This document shows, piece by piece, positions 1 through 13,628 of a stretch of DNA of 64,000 nt (within the stretch, counting starts at the first letter, position 1; each line of letters starts with the position of its first letter). This stretch comes from Cranoglanis bouderius. Lineage: Eukaryota; Chordata; Actinopteri; Siluriformes; Cranoglanididae. The notes beneath the pieces were generated by a model. It was not told where the DNA came from and searched no databases. It saw only the letters and a program-made list of their open reading frames with translations. Made by a program: the position numbers and the translations under genes. The stretch covers positions 9,693,754-9,757,753 of the forward strand of contig CM042566.1 in NCBI GenBank assembly GCA_023630585.1, in the 5' to 3' direction.

Positions 1-42
1 TGGCTTTCAGGAACTCAGGGTCCCACTCGTCTTTATTCATAG
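1..42 (-). CDS. arhgef17: arhgef17 exon, truncated by the window edge
   Basis: The acceptor CTCCATAG at 43-50 is followed by CT (completing Ala 475) and 13 codons, MNKDEWDPEFLKA, running off the left edge. DPEFLKA is conserved in ARHGEF17 directly after the AK-KL helix and opens the long linker toward the C-terminal WD40-like propeller. Confidence 0.85.
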
Positions 43-3000
43 CTATGGAGAGGAGAGAATGATGTCAAACAAACACGACATATACACACGCCTTGTATAA
101 GATGGAATATGCAGAATCCTTTCTACTGATCACTCTCTATTGTACTACACTCATTCAGTGACGCACCATTGCACCATTCAGCCTTGCTGGACTCATATAT
201 TCACACTTTAGCTTTATTTATAGACATTTTTGATACTCATAACTTATATCTACATATGTGTATATATAGATACATGCATATCTACAGGTGTATGCTGTTC
301 CATATGTATTATACATTAAAGCCCTTGGGATTCGATTAGCTTTCCATGGGTAGGTCGGGTAATACCTGGGGATACATGGGTGAGGGTGTCCCAAAAGTCT
401 CCATACATAGGGGAAATTTTTAGCAAAATGTCTTCCAACAATGTTCATACTTAGTTTATATTATATACAGTACTGTGCAAAAGTTTTAGGCACATGCAAA
501 GAAATGCTGTAGAGCAAAGGTGCCTTCAAAATATTGAAATTAAATGTTTCTACATCTGGATGGAGACTTTTGGGACACCCAGTATAATCATTACCGTAGT
601 ATCTATGGGATTTTAGTCCTGTCCAAATCCATTATGTCAGTAATTTTTTTTACAGACTGCATGAGCATGTGCCCAGAAAGATATACATACACACATTTCT
701 GTCATTTAAAATTGACAGAAATAAACAGAAGATGCTGCACTATTTCTAGGTCTTAACTTAGACAGAAGCAAATTTGTGATATTGACCATGTTACCCGATT
801 TATACAAAAGCTCAGATTTTCCTCATGGCTAATCTCTTCTAAGTGTTCAGATGACACTCTGATGGATTTGATCTAAAATGGATCATAACGTTTTGCACAA
901 ACTTGTGGAGTCCATACCAGCTCAAGTGCACACTGTCAAGGGGACATACAAGAAAAAAAGTCTGAAATTCATAAAAATATTTTAAAGATTCTACTTTTCA
1001 CTTAAGTTCGTGTCAATAATTTGTAATGAAAACTTTTTTTTTTTTTTTTTAAATGAGAAAAGAGTGCAAAATAGAAACATTTTCACAAGTAGTTTCAGAC
1101 TTTTGGACCTCACTGTATATGCCATCCGAGATGGCTTGTTTGTAGAGATTTGGTTATATCCTGTGGGGGGAAAAAGGTTTTGTGCTTTTTTTTTGTCAGT
1201 AAGCAGACACTCCAGGAAGCACTCTTCTGTCGCTCAGCCAAATCAAATCGAAAGCAGGTATTGGTCGAGTTTCAAACGCTGAACAACAAAGCATTGATGA
1301 CGTTCAAAAGGACTTGTTTGAGGAGTGGCATTTCTGGTGGTTTTATGTAAGTTATTGTTGGCCATGTATCTTACTACTGATCAAGCTCAACTCGCTGACA
1401 CACTCCCTATGACCTGTGCTTATAATAAAGGAAAAGGAACTCAGCTGGCATTAAAGATGTGTTTGTGTAGGATTGCTTGGCTTTAAACGTGGTACTTAAG
1501 AAAAAACATCACGTTATTCTAGTTCATAATAACCCTAGATACAGAATGTTTTATATTTCCTGCTTTTTTGGTGTGATGACAATGCGTACATCATGTATAC
1601 GCTCCCGTCTCTGTAACAGAGGCATGTCCAGAAACGTTATCACACCCTAACAGTACTTTTGTCACCAGTTTATTAGCGACACCTACACTATATCTGCAAT
1701 CACTTGCAATTTTATCAGGTACATCTACAGGTACATAATTACTGAATGTCACTTGTTTATTCTTATGTACAATCTGTGTAGCCCATTTATTAAGGAGCAA
1801 CCATCGCCGACCAACAATAACTGGGGTAGTGTGTGTGGCACTAGTACAAGTGTATACCAGTGGCACAGGCTGAGCAGCTAACATACATAGGATTAAAAAG
1901 AAAAATCTGTGTAGACTTATGCAATTTATTACACACCTACCTTCTTGGTAAATCTTCTAAGTATACATTCACCTTTTCCATGCATAAATACGGATAGTTT
2001 AATTTGGACTGTTTTTCAACCCAGCAGTGACACTGTGGTGTTTAACACACCACCATGTCACTGTCACTGTTGTGGTACATAATATCTGATTCTTCATTTT
2101 TTTTATGGTAAATTAACACCTACAGATGGGTGACAAATTAAAGGAGAACACAACAAGTGCCTTAGTGAGCTGTTCAGCCACAACATGCCACCAGAATAGC
2201 TTCAATGCACGCTGGCATAGATTGTTCAAGTCTCTAAAATAGTACTGTTCTCCCATAGATGTTAAATTGGTTAGAGATCTGGTGACTGTGAAGGCCATAG
2301 CATACGATTTACATCATTTTCATACTCGTTAAAGCATTCAGTGAGCCCTTGTGCCATGTGGATGGGGCGGGGTCATCCTGGAAGAAACCACTCCCATCAG
2401 GATAGAAATGTTTCAATGTATTTATTTGCAGTAAATAACAAAACCGTGCATTAAAAAAATTCCCTGACCAGCATTAAAAAAAAAAAACAACCCTCATTTT
2501 CCTTTAATTTGTCTCTCTTCTGTATGCAGAATGTATATCTAGTGAAATTTGGTGTATGTTCTAAACTCCTGTGTAGTCTGTACTTTAGGTAAATAACCTG
2601 ATTCTGGTTTGGATATAACCGTGTCATTACCAAGCTTTTTTTTGGCCTCCTCAAAGGCCTGCTCAAAGTTGCTGCGTGCGTCGGGACTGCTGAACTCGAA
2701 GATGAACGTGCTGTCCGCAGACGCCGTGCTCAGCTCCAGTTTGGTGGGCAAGAAGGTCATGCTGAACGCCAGGGACTGTTTCTCTGCTAATTCCCTGTGA
2801 ACCGATGCCATCAGGTCCTTTATTACGTCGTCCAGACTCTGGGATAAGAGGGAGAGAGAGTCGACAAGGTGTCCTTGTTAATGCACAATGTACTTAGAAT
2901 GTACTTAGAAAGTGCAAGAACTGTATCCGATCATATTAGGCTGACAGGGGTGCACAAAGAAGTTTGCTCATTGTAGTGCTTGGAAATGAATTTGTTACTA

Positions 3001-6000
3001 ACAGATTTTCTGCACTATAAGACACTGCACTTTTTGCCCTCTAATGGTGCTTCAAATTGTGCAGCAAGGCAATGTCGATAATTGTTTATTTACCTTAACT
3101 GTTATAATACACCCTCACCAGTCCGGTAACTTTCATATATATATATATATATATATAACTTTTATAAGACTTTTATACATATACAATAACTCAGGGAACG
3201 ATTATGCTGTTGTGTGCTTGCGCATTTTTGTGTTTTGTGAACATTTGTGTAACTGACCTGGTGAGGAAAGCTGAGCGTCTCTGACAGCTTGCTGATTTGG
3301 CCGAGGGTACTGAGGTCCTCATCCAGACGGCTGATGGTTTTCTGGATTGTATCCCTGTTGGTCGCCTGACTCGAGCCTGCGGAGAAGAAACGATTCAGAA
3401 TTAAATAAAAACTTCATCTGTACTTCTCTGAATCAGCTCATAGAGACTGACGTTCTTACCTTTCACTACCTCAATATCCTCCAAGGGCAGTTTCCACAGG
3501 AACTTGTATTTACTGGAGGTGTCAATGACACTAGCAGCGGAATATCTGAAATGAGTTAATGGAAATAATTTAGGTTGGGTTTAACAATACAGACCAGATT
3601 GCATTGCACTTTTTGAAACAACTGCAGGCCAATTAAACAGATGATAAAGAAACGTGACCTCAATCACACGGCCAAGCAGAGGCACATTAGTGATATCAGT
3701 TTTGCAAATATGAGACAATTATTTTTATCTTTTGTGGCTTAGAATTGTTTAGCAGAAACCTTAATCAAAAAAAATTTCTCCCTAATTTAGTCATGGCCTG
3801 TTCCCACCCATCAGGCATCTCTCCCATATCACACAACAGCTACCAACAAGGGAGGGCGAAGGCTATCACATATTTCCATCTCAGGCACGTGAAGCCAGCC
3901 GACTGCATCTTTTCGAACTGCAGCTCATGCAGCATCGGAGGTGGCGTAACACACTTGGAGGGAAGCGCTATCCACCCACTTCCACATGCATGAGCTCATA
4001 GACACCCGTGATTGGCTAGTGTCGCTGTGATTGATAGAGGATAGACAGTATGCCACCCCTTCCTCCCAGAGAACATGGCCCTCTTGGGCTCTCAGCCATA
4101 GATGGCTGTGACATCATCGAGATTCGAACTCGCAATCTGCAGATGATAAGGTTAGTTAAATCCATGACCTGCTCTACTCAGTGTTTGGGTTTAAACTCTG
4201 CCTCAGTTGCAGTGTAAAAGTTGCAACGCCCCTGTTCTGTCTGTCACGTTTTAGCTTCGTGTGTGGATTTATGATCCTAGGGTGGCTTGAGGGTTAAGGT
4301 TCAGTGGTTAAGGTTCTAGTCTAAGGTTCACATAACTACTAAACTATAGCATGCCTAGATAAATTATATCCAATTACTTCACCGTTATGTATAAAGTGTT
4401 CAACAGAAATACACCACAGGAACAATTTGAGGTCTTTAATTTAACCATTTATCAAACGCTCTTAATGAGGTGATCAGTGCAGATCCGCTAACCATCCTAT
4501 TCAGTGCAGTGAACCCAGACCTGGTAACTAATAGACCGTAGACAGTAGCCATTTCAGAGTATATTATTGGGTAGAAAATTTATTTAAAAAATTTATTATA
4601 CTGGAAATCAGAAACCCTCCCCACATTTGAGATGTGGCTCAGAGTTGGGGAAAGTATTACATCTAGAACAAATCTGCTTTTCAACCTCTGAATAATAAGA
4701 GACATTTTAAAACATGGGAGTCATTTATTAATTTGGTGAATTGATATATTTTATGATTATGTGTCACTACGCATGTACGTATTGACTATCCTGCATCTAA
4801 CCATGTACAGTGGATCTCGTTCCTTTTGTGTCTATCTGAATTTATCGTTCCAAAAACCACATGTTGAAAGGTTTGTCTATTGAAAATAATAATAATAATA
4901 ATAATAATAGAGTTATATAAAAATAAAATATAAAACTGACTATTTTTCTTCAGGAAAATTTCATCTTTGTGGTTTGTCTACACCACTGTTATCAAATGTA
5001 GAGCACTACATTTGTGATAATCCATAATATTCAACAGATTTAGTACCCGTGTCCTGAGAATGAAACATACCCAATACACATCATAAAACAAAAAGAAACG
5101 TGTAGGTGTAGTGCCTTGTATACACACTAGAGGGTGCTAAAGGAATGTATTCAGGCAACCAATCACCACCAGGTAATGTACGTTGTAAAACTGCAATAGT
5201 AAGTAACTGAAAGTTAAGAAATTAAAATTTGCTATAATTATTATTTTACAACTTTATAGATATGTTTTTAAAACTGTCCAGTAGAGTCCAACTGCAAAAA
5301 AAAAAAAAAAAAAAAATGCACATCAGTGGTCATGAGAAAGATAAAGAAAGTTAATCAATAATAGCATTTCTTCGAAAATACACGAATGAACCCTGTCAAG
5401 AAGGTTGTGTTGTAAGTAAAATTAATTTTAATATCTAGTTGGGTTATTTTATGACAGTTAATTGATTTATACTGTAAACTTAATTTAAGTACAGAGATGA
5501 GCTTCTTTAAATATTATTGCCCCTTTTAAAATGGTTTATATGATCTATACGATTATAAGATGTGGTATAAGATCTTTTAGTAAACTGTTTGTATGAGCAA
5601 TTTAATAATCTAGCAATAAAGTGCAAAGGTGCCTTGTAATTAGTGAATATAAACACGCTCTATGATAAATATTTGAATGTCACATCCTGTTCCAAATATT
5701 TGTGTAATGAAATTAGAACAAAAGGTCTGTAATATTATGTGCATCATACTGTATGTGTGCTAGGCGCTATGGTAGACTTCTGGCAAACAGCCAAAAACAG
5801 CTTTACACAAACCAAAACAATGTAGGAAATTTTATTATCTTTCTAAACTTGCCTAGGCTTTCTGTAACGATCACGTTAGGTAGATAAGAAGCCAGTTTAA
5901 CAAGCACACAAATGCCTGTAGGCTATGAATAAAGGCAGGTATAGGTATAGTTCTCAGGGTCATATTTATATTATAGTTATTATATGTTAAAATAAGAGCA

Positions 6001-9000
6001 AATGAAATCAATAAGTAGCGCCTGCTTGAGACTGGACTGGAATCTTTAAATGTGATTTTCTCAGTTTTCACTTTTGTAGGCAGCAGAAATGTACTTGATA
6101 TGCAGATATCTGCTAAAGGGAACCAGTTCCAGTTACCACCACATATATATTTAGAGGTCATATATGTTTAGCATCCTTGTATAAAAACCCCTACTACAGC
6201 TGAGTGTTTTATGTTCTTCAACAAAACAGTATTTTCCTATTGGCTAATAGGCTGTTCATACAACCCCTTTATTTATGTTGAAGTTAGCCACAAGCGGAGC
6301 ACTGCAGAGCTTTTATTAAAGGCCTTAACAGTGAGAAGTTATGCTGCTCTTTTCTAGTTACTCTTCTTGTTGATGCAGTGCCTATACAATGGTGGTGAAA
6401 GGTCATGAGTTCAAATCCCAGAACTACCAGAGAGCTACTGTTGGGACTGTGAACATGACCATTAACCCTAAACCCTAACCCTTTACATGTTCTTTTATGT
6501 TTTCTACTTTTTTTGTTTTTTTTGGTTTCCAACAAACACAAGTGTTCAAAATACATATTGTTAATGAGCCACTCACAGACTCATGGAGCTCCGGCGTAAA
6601 GAGCCCGACTTCCTCTTCAGAGTCGTACAGATCAGCAAATCACTGAACAGGAAGAGAGAGCGATCTTTCTTCCCTCCTACCGATTTCTACAGAGAGAGAA
6701 AGAGTGAGAGAAAAAGAAAGAAAGAAAGAAGAAATAAAGAGAGACCTTTGAATCTTGGGTCACTTATCATTCATTTTGAACAAATTTCTTTTCCAGTGGA
6801 TTTTTCCCCTCTCGCTTGCTTACCGCCTCCATCACCATTTCCTGTCTCAGGAATTTCCTCTGAGGATTCAGGATCTGAGAGGACATGACACTAATAGGTC
6901 AGATACTGATTTAAACATTAATATCAATAATATAAACATTACTGTACAGCATAATCAGAAGGAGTGATTAGTGTTGAAAGTGTAACTGATTATAACACTT
7001 CATTACTTAATCAGTATACATATAGTATATCTGCTTACAACTTCCCATCTTCAGTCTGTACATCATAACATAATATGTCGGGTGATGTGCCATAGCTGGA
7101 AATTTTCCTTTCTTGTGATGTCACTATCATATTAAGTGGTCTGGCTGGCAAGTAAGTAAAGTAAAGTAAACAAAATTAAAGTAAAGTAAGGAAGTAAGTA
7201 AGGCAATTCATTTAAGTAAGTAACTAAAGAAAGTAAGGTGGGAACGTAAGTTAGGTAAGTAATTTAAGTATGTAGAGTAAGTAAGGAATAAAGCGAGTAG
7301 GTAAGAGAGTTAGTAAGTAAGTAGTAAGTAAATTAACCACGTAACTAAGTAAGCAAGCTAGGTAAGTAAGTAAAATAAGTAAGTGATTATAAGTCCAGTA
7401 AGTAAGTCAAGTAAGAATATACAGTATAATATAACCCCACTTTGACATAAATTTGTAAATACAGCCACAAATATGGGCTATAACAATAAGATTACACAGC
7501 TTGAAATTTAAAGGAAATGAAGAGTTGGTTATGTATGTGAAATATTTTGGGTGAGAGACTTTCAGTACTTATTAAATACATTAGTCATGTAGTTCCTTCG
7601 CAAACCCAAAAGCAGACTTGGCTGATGGACCACATTTAGGTTGTGTAATATTGCTTTTTTTTTGGCCAAACTATTCCTTTTATGGTGCAAACTATTTCAT
7701 TATCAGAGTGTATCATTACACCACGAGAGAAAGCCACAACTGATCAGAGAAATACGTGTCTTACATGCTCCACCCCCTCGATGTGTGCCTCAATCTCCTG
7801 CATGACCCGTGTCTCTCGCTCCACCTCCTCCGCATTACGTCGTCCCTTATTGATCCTCTCAGCCAATCGCTTTATGTTCTTTTGAGCATCCAGCAGGTGT
7901 GGGTGGTCTGGGTGGTCTTCTGGAGTGTGTTTCAGCAAATCCTAACCCACCCCAACCCCACACACACAAACTTCAATAAACTTCATCAACGTGCTGCGTG
8001 TTTTGCAGTATGTACAGGATATAGAGTCCTGAGCATGTGGAAATAATGAGCCATGAGATAAGGGATGGATAAGACTTGAATACTCACTTTGACTAAGAGC
8101 TCATAACGCGGGATGCGCTGCACAGGTTTGATCATCAGATCACCCAAAGCCTGCTTCTCTTTATTCTCTCGCATACTTTGCTGTATGTGTGCGAGAAAGA
8201 AAGAAGAAATATAAATAAAATCAATAAGAACGGAAATGCATAATAAGAGCATTTGCTTAATAAGCGAACATAAACCTAATGTAAATATCCTTTTTGTCCT
8301 TGCATGCTAATTTAACTGGTTTCAGACGCCGCCACTAGGTGACAGCAAAATCAATGATTCAGCTGCACAGAACAAACGAGGACTGGGATATTAAGGCCAG
8401 CTTTGCCTGTGGCAACTATAGCGAATTTGCAAAAGCACTCAAGCGACGTGACCTAAAATACACTTATAAATGGAAGAACAGACAAAGAGAAAGCCGTTCG
8501 GTGTCTAAAAAAGCTGTGCCATTTCAAACAGTGCACACAGGCATGAAGAACATTGGCTAGAAAAGAGAGCATCGTATTTCTGCACTATTGTAGTTAACTA
8601 TGAAGTAGATGAAGAGAGTTTGTAGGTATGTACAGGTGCATCTCAATAAATTAGAATGTCGTGGAAAAGTTCATTTATTTCAGTAATTCAACTCAAATTG
8701 TGAAACTCGTGTATTAAATAAATTCAATGCACACAGACTGAAGTAGTTTAAGTCTTTGGTTCTTTTAATTGTGATGATTTTGGTTTACATTTAACAAAAA
8801 CCCACCAATTCACTATCTCAACAAATTAGAATATGGTGACATGCCAATCAGCTAATCAACTCAAAACACCTCCAAAGGTTTTCTGAGCCTTCAAAATGGT
8901 CTCTCAGTTTGGTTCACTAGGTAAGCCACAAACATTCATTACCAAAGAAGCTGGCTGTTCACAGAGTGCTGTATCCAAGCATGTTAACAGAAAGTTGAGT

Positions 9001-12000
9001 GGAAGGAAAAAGTGTGGAAGAAAAAGATGCACAACCAACCGAGAGAACCGCAGCCTTATGAGGATTGTCAAGCAAAATCGATTCAAGAATTTGAGTGAAC
9101 TTCACAAGGAATGGACTGAGGCTGGGGTCAAGGCATCAAGAGCCACCACACACAGACGTGTCAAGGAATTTGGCTACAGTTGTCATATTCCTCTTGTTAA
9201 GCCACTCCTGAACCACAGACAACATCAGAGGCATCTTACCTGAGCTAAGGAGAAGAAGAACTGGACTGTTGCCCAGTGGTCCAAAGTCCTCTTTTCAGAT
9301 GAGAGCAAGTTTTGTATTTCATTTGGAAACCAAGGTCCTAGAGTCTGGAGGAAGGGTGGAGAAGCCCATAGCCCAAGTTGCTTGAAGTCCAGTGTTCAGT
9401 TTCCACAGTCTGTGATGATTTGGGGTGCAATGTTATCTGCTAGTGTTGGTCCATTGTGTTTTTTGAAAACCAAAGTCACTGCACCCATTTACCAAGAAAT
9501 TTTGGAGCACTTCATGCTTCCTTCTGCTGACCAGCTTTTTGAAGATGCTGATTTCATTTTCCAGCAGGATTTGGCACCTGCCCACACTGCCAAAAGCACC
9601 AAAAATTGCTTAAATGACCATGGTGTTGGTGTGCTTGACTGGCCAGAAAACTCAACAGACCTGAACCCCATAGAGAATCTATGGGGTATTGTCAAGAGGA
9701 AAATAAGAAACAAGAGACCAAAAAATGCAGATGAGCTGAAGGCCACTGTCAAAGAAACCTGGGCTTCCATACCACCTCAGCAGTGCCACAAACTGATCAC
9801 CTCCATGCCATGCCGACTTGAGGCAGTAATTAAAGCAAAAGGAGCCCCTACCAAGTATTGAGTACATGTACAGTAAATGAACATACTTTCCATAAGGCCA
9901 ACAATTCATTAAAAATGTTTTTTTTATTGGTCTTATGAAGTATTCTAATTTGTTGAGATAGTGAATTGGTGGGTTTTTGTTAAATGTGAGCCAAAATCAT
10001 CACAATTAAAAGAACCAAATTCTTAAACTACTTCAGTCTGTGTGCATTGAATTTATTTAATACACGAGTTTCACAATTTGAGTTGAATTACTGAAATAAA
10101 TGAACTTTTCCACGACATTCTAATTTATTGAGATGCACCTGTAATACTGACAATAGTCAAACTGTTGCTATATAGAGTTCATCAGCCTCACTACTCAATC
10201 CTTCATGGAACGGGACCACCAAAGGGCCACTACTGAGCAGATATTTAAGTGGTGGATCTGTCTGCACCTCTGATGACTCTAACTAAACAATAGATGTACC
10301 TAATAAACTGTCACTGCTCAGGAAAATAGCTTTACACGCTTTCCAAGACACTGTTTTGCATGTTTACCTTATTTTCTCCCAATTTGGACCAATTCCCACC
10401 CACTAGCTAGCTCTCCACATTACATGACCACTACCAACCAGTGAAGACTAACATATGCTTCCTCTGAGACAACTGAATCCAGCCAGCTTCATCTTTTCAA
10501 ACTGCTGCTCAGTGCAGCGTAACACACCCGGAGGAAAGTGCTATCTGTCCTCTTCCCCATACATGAGCTCGAAGATGCTTGTGATTGGTTAGTGTTGCTG
10601 TGACTGACAAGGGAGAGAGTAATGCCATCCTTCCCACCCAGACAGCACAACTAATGCTGCTCCCTTTGACTCCTGGCCATGGATGGCCGAGGCATTGTCA
10701 GGTCATGAGTTCAAACTCATGATCTCCCAAGAAGAACAACACATTTCTGTGCCCAGGATATTTAATTCCATTACACATTCACGTCAGTGTGACAGCAGCT
10801 GGCTGATGGCCATTCCTCAGAGCTAAAACTGACACTTTAGGTGCACTGGGGGTAATAACTCATTCCTTTAGCCACCAAGAATAACATGACAAACACTGAG
10901 GGGGAAAAGATGTGTGGATTCTGTGTGTTCCAGACTTTATTTGGGATGGAGCCAGTGGAACTTTCTTTTCCTAATCCACTGGTTTAGTCTCAGACTGTAC
11001 AATTCATGTCCAGCTAGGATGCGTATTGGGACATCAGCCATTTTTTTTTTTACGTTAAACCTCTACCATGAAACAGTTGATTACATCACTGGATGTCGGA
11101 CATGTATGGGCCCTGACAGCTTTATCTCCTAAATGTAATGATCTACTGCAGGTGTACATTGAAATTTTGGACACTTTTCTTATTCCATCAACAGAAAACA
11201 GGTTTGGTGATGGTCATGTTTCAGGATGATAATATATCTTGTCACAGAGCAAAGAATGTTAAAGCATTCCTTCAGCAAAGGCATATCAACTCAATGACAT
11301 GCCCAGCAAACAGTCCAGATCTCAATACGATTGAAAATTTATGGTGGAAATTTAAAAAAATAAATAAAGGTCCATGACAAGGCTCCATCCTGCAAAGCTG
11401 ATCTATCAACCACTATTTGAGAAGATTGGAACCAGCTTGATGGAGAAAATTGTTTGTCATTAGAAAAAGAATTCAGGAAAAATCCAGTATCTCAAAAATA
11501 TTAGAATAAAGAATTTATAATACAGAAATGTTGACCTGAGAACAGCTCTAATCAGCTAATTAACTCAAAACACCTTTTTACTCAAAACACCGTTGCTCAG
11601 TGGTCCAAAGTCCTCTTTTCAGATAAAAGTACATTTTTGCATTTCATTTGGAAATCAAGGTCCCAGAGTCTGGAGGAAGAGTGGAGAGGCACAGAATCCA
11701 AGTTGCTTGAAGTTCAGTGTGAAGTTTCCACAGTCAGTGATGATTTGGGGTGCCATGTCATCCACTGTGTTTTCTCAAGTCGAGAGTCAATGCAGTCATC
11801 TACCAGGAGGTTTTAGAGCACTTCATGCTTCCATCTGCTGACAAGCTTTATGTAGATGCTGATTTCCTTTTCCAGCAGGACTTGGCACCTGCCCACAGAG
11901 CCAAAACTACTAGTAACTGGTTTGCTGACCATGGTATTACTGTGCTTGACTGGCCAGCCAACTCGCCTGACCTAAATTTTGTCAAGAGGAAGATGAGACA

Positions 12001-13585
12001 CCAGACCCAACAATACAGACGAGCTGAAGGCCGCTATCAAAGCAACCTGGGCTTCTATAACACCTCAGCAGTGCCACAGGCTGATCGCCTCCATGCCACG
12101 CCGCATTGATGCAGCAATTCGTGCACAAGGAGCCCTGACCGAGTATTGAGTGCATAAATTAACATACTTTTCAGAAGGTTGACATTTCTGTATTATAAAT
12201 TGTTTATTTTAATATTTTGAGATACTGGATTTTTGATTTCCATGAGCTGTAAGCCGTAATCATTAAGATTAAAACAACAAAAAAAAAAGGCTTGAAATAT
12301 TTCGCTTTATGTGTAATGAATCTAGAATATATGAAAGTTCCACTTTTTGAATTAAATTACGGAAAAAATTACTTTTCCTTGATATTCTAATTTTTTGAGA
12401 TACACCTGTACTAATTGTGATTTTTCTTGTTGATGATTCCATAATTTTTCCCTCTACTTGATCTGGAATTAATTAAAATAATGTAATTTAATTTGTTTGA
12501 TGTTATGCGTCACAAAGACAGAATGTTCAGCTATTAAACAAAAAATTGCTTTGCGTCATATCTGTGATTTGTTTTGTTTTTTTGCTACGAAGTTAAAAAA
12601 CTAGGTGAACATACCTCCAAAAACTTCATGAAAGCAGGTTTGGCTTCTTTAGCGATCCTCACTGCGTCTTTGGCGTTCAAGAAGTTGTCGATGTATGCCG
12701 AGTAAATGTTAGCCAGCACTTCTTTGGAAAACTGAGAAAGGAGAGGGGAGAGAATCATCAGAGACTGACTACTTTTCCCAGAATTTCACAAGCCTTCAGT
12801 TCCTCTCTTATAACACTCTTCAAGATATTTATGTTCAGATAAAACCTGTTTGTCCTGCTGCTGACTGGCCACAGCATGAGCCAAACATCTGAGCCGCAGA
12901 TTTTACGCAAGAAATGTAGCATCAATAAAAAATATGAAAAGAATATTCATATCCTGCAAGAGCTCCCGAGTTTGTCTAAATTTACATATAATGAGACTTG
13001 GTTAACTGAACTGGGTTTCAAATCGTATAACTGGCCTAACTTGCTACAGCTTTACATACGGAGTACATGGAGAAGTTTAAATCGCTTATTTATTCCAATT
13101 ACACACACAGTCTTAATGGAAACACTCAGCTCCAATGGCTGGGCTGTATTACTGGAAGATTTAGCGCACACTGTACGCTCTTTCATGTTTAGACGTCATT
13201 TGTCTTTTTCCTCTCTCTGTGAGTTTTGTGGGCGTGACTAAATGTACATCGGCTGTGGCATGAACAAGCTGTTAATTTACGGGTGACTGGCATTTATCAA
13301 TGTACACACATGACCGTATGAACAAAATTCAGCATTAATGAAATGTTCTTAAATCTGGCAGGCATTTTTACTCCAGCCTGGCCTATGTAAACATTTACAC
13401 AACTTTATTAAAGGATTGATAAATGAGGCACATTGTTTTATTTGTTCAGTTAGCAAAAACTAGTACAAGGTTGTCAAATACCTGTATATAGGGTGATTAT
13501 GTTAAAAATGTTAACACTTCTATCACATGACAACACATTATCAGTGTTCTGAATATTTGTCGTGAACCATCATGGAGGGCTAAAA

Positions 13586-13628
<43 letters not shown>

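Larger units (their letters stand above)
8181..12614. other. transposon-filled intron
   Basis: Intron between two DH exons, enlarged by mobile DNA: Tc1 copy 8633-10141, SINE 10372-10735, and a split second-family Tc1 copy (11148-11470 and 12425-12612) with a Tc1 deletion derivative (11475-12408) inside it. Positions 10190-10320 resemble another fish repeat. No host ORF. Confidence 0.7.

Noticed and set aside
1591..1884. 97-codon minus-strand ORF as a further arhgef17 exon
   Set aside because: The next exon after 2631 is found at 1-42 with matching phase; this ORF shows no propeller or linker similarity.
4118..4135. tRNA gene
   Set aside because: Only a B-box-like motif with no cloverleaf; it is the head of a SINE. 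The same holds at 46941-46955 and 62040-62058.
6464..6480. Interstitial telomere repeat CCCTAAACCCTAACCC
   Set aside because: Only about two and a half units in a repeat tail; too short to call a telomeric site.
6643..6650. CTGTTCAG as an exon acceptor inside the PH exon
   Set aside because: Continuous family similarity (DRSLFLFSDLLICT) crosses it, and a better acceptor lies at 6687.
12876..13241. 121-codon plus-strand ORF
   Set aside because: No recognisable domain, no splice context and located in repeat-like intronic DNA antisense to the gene.
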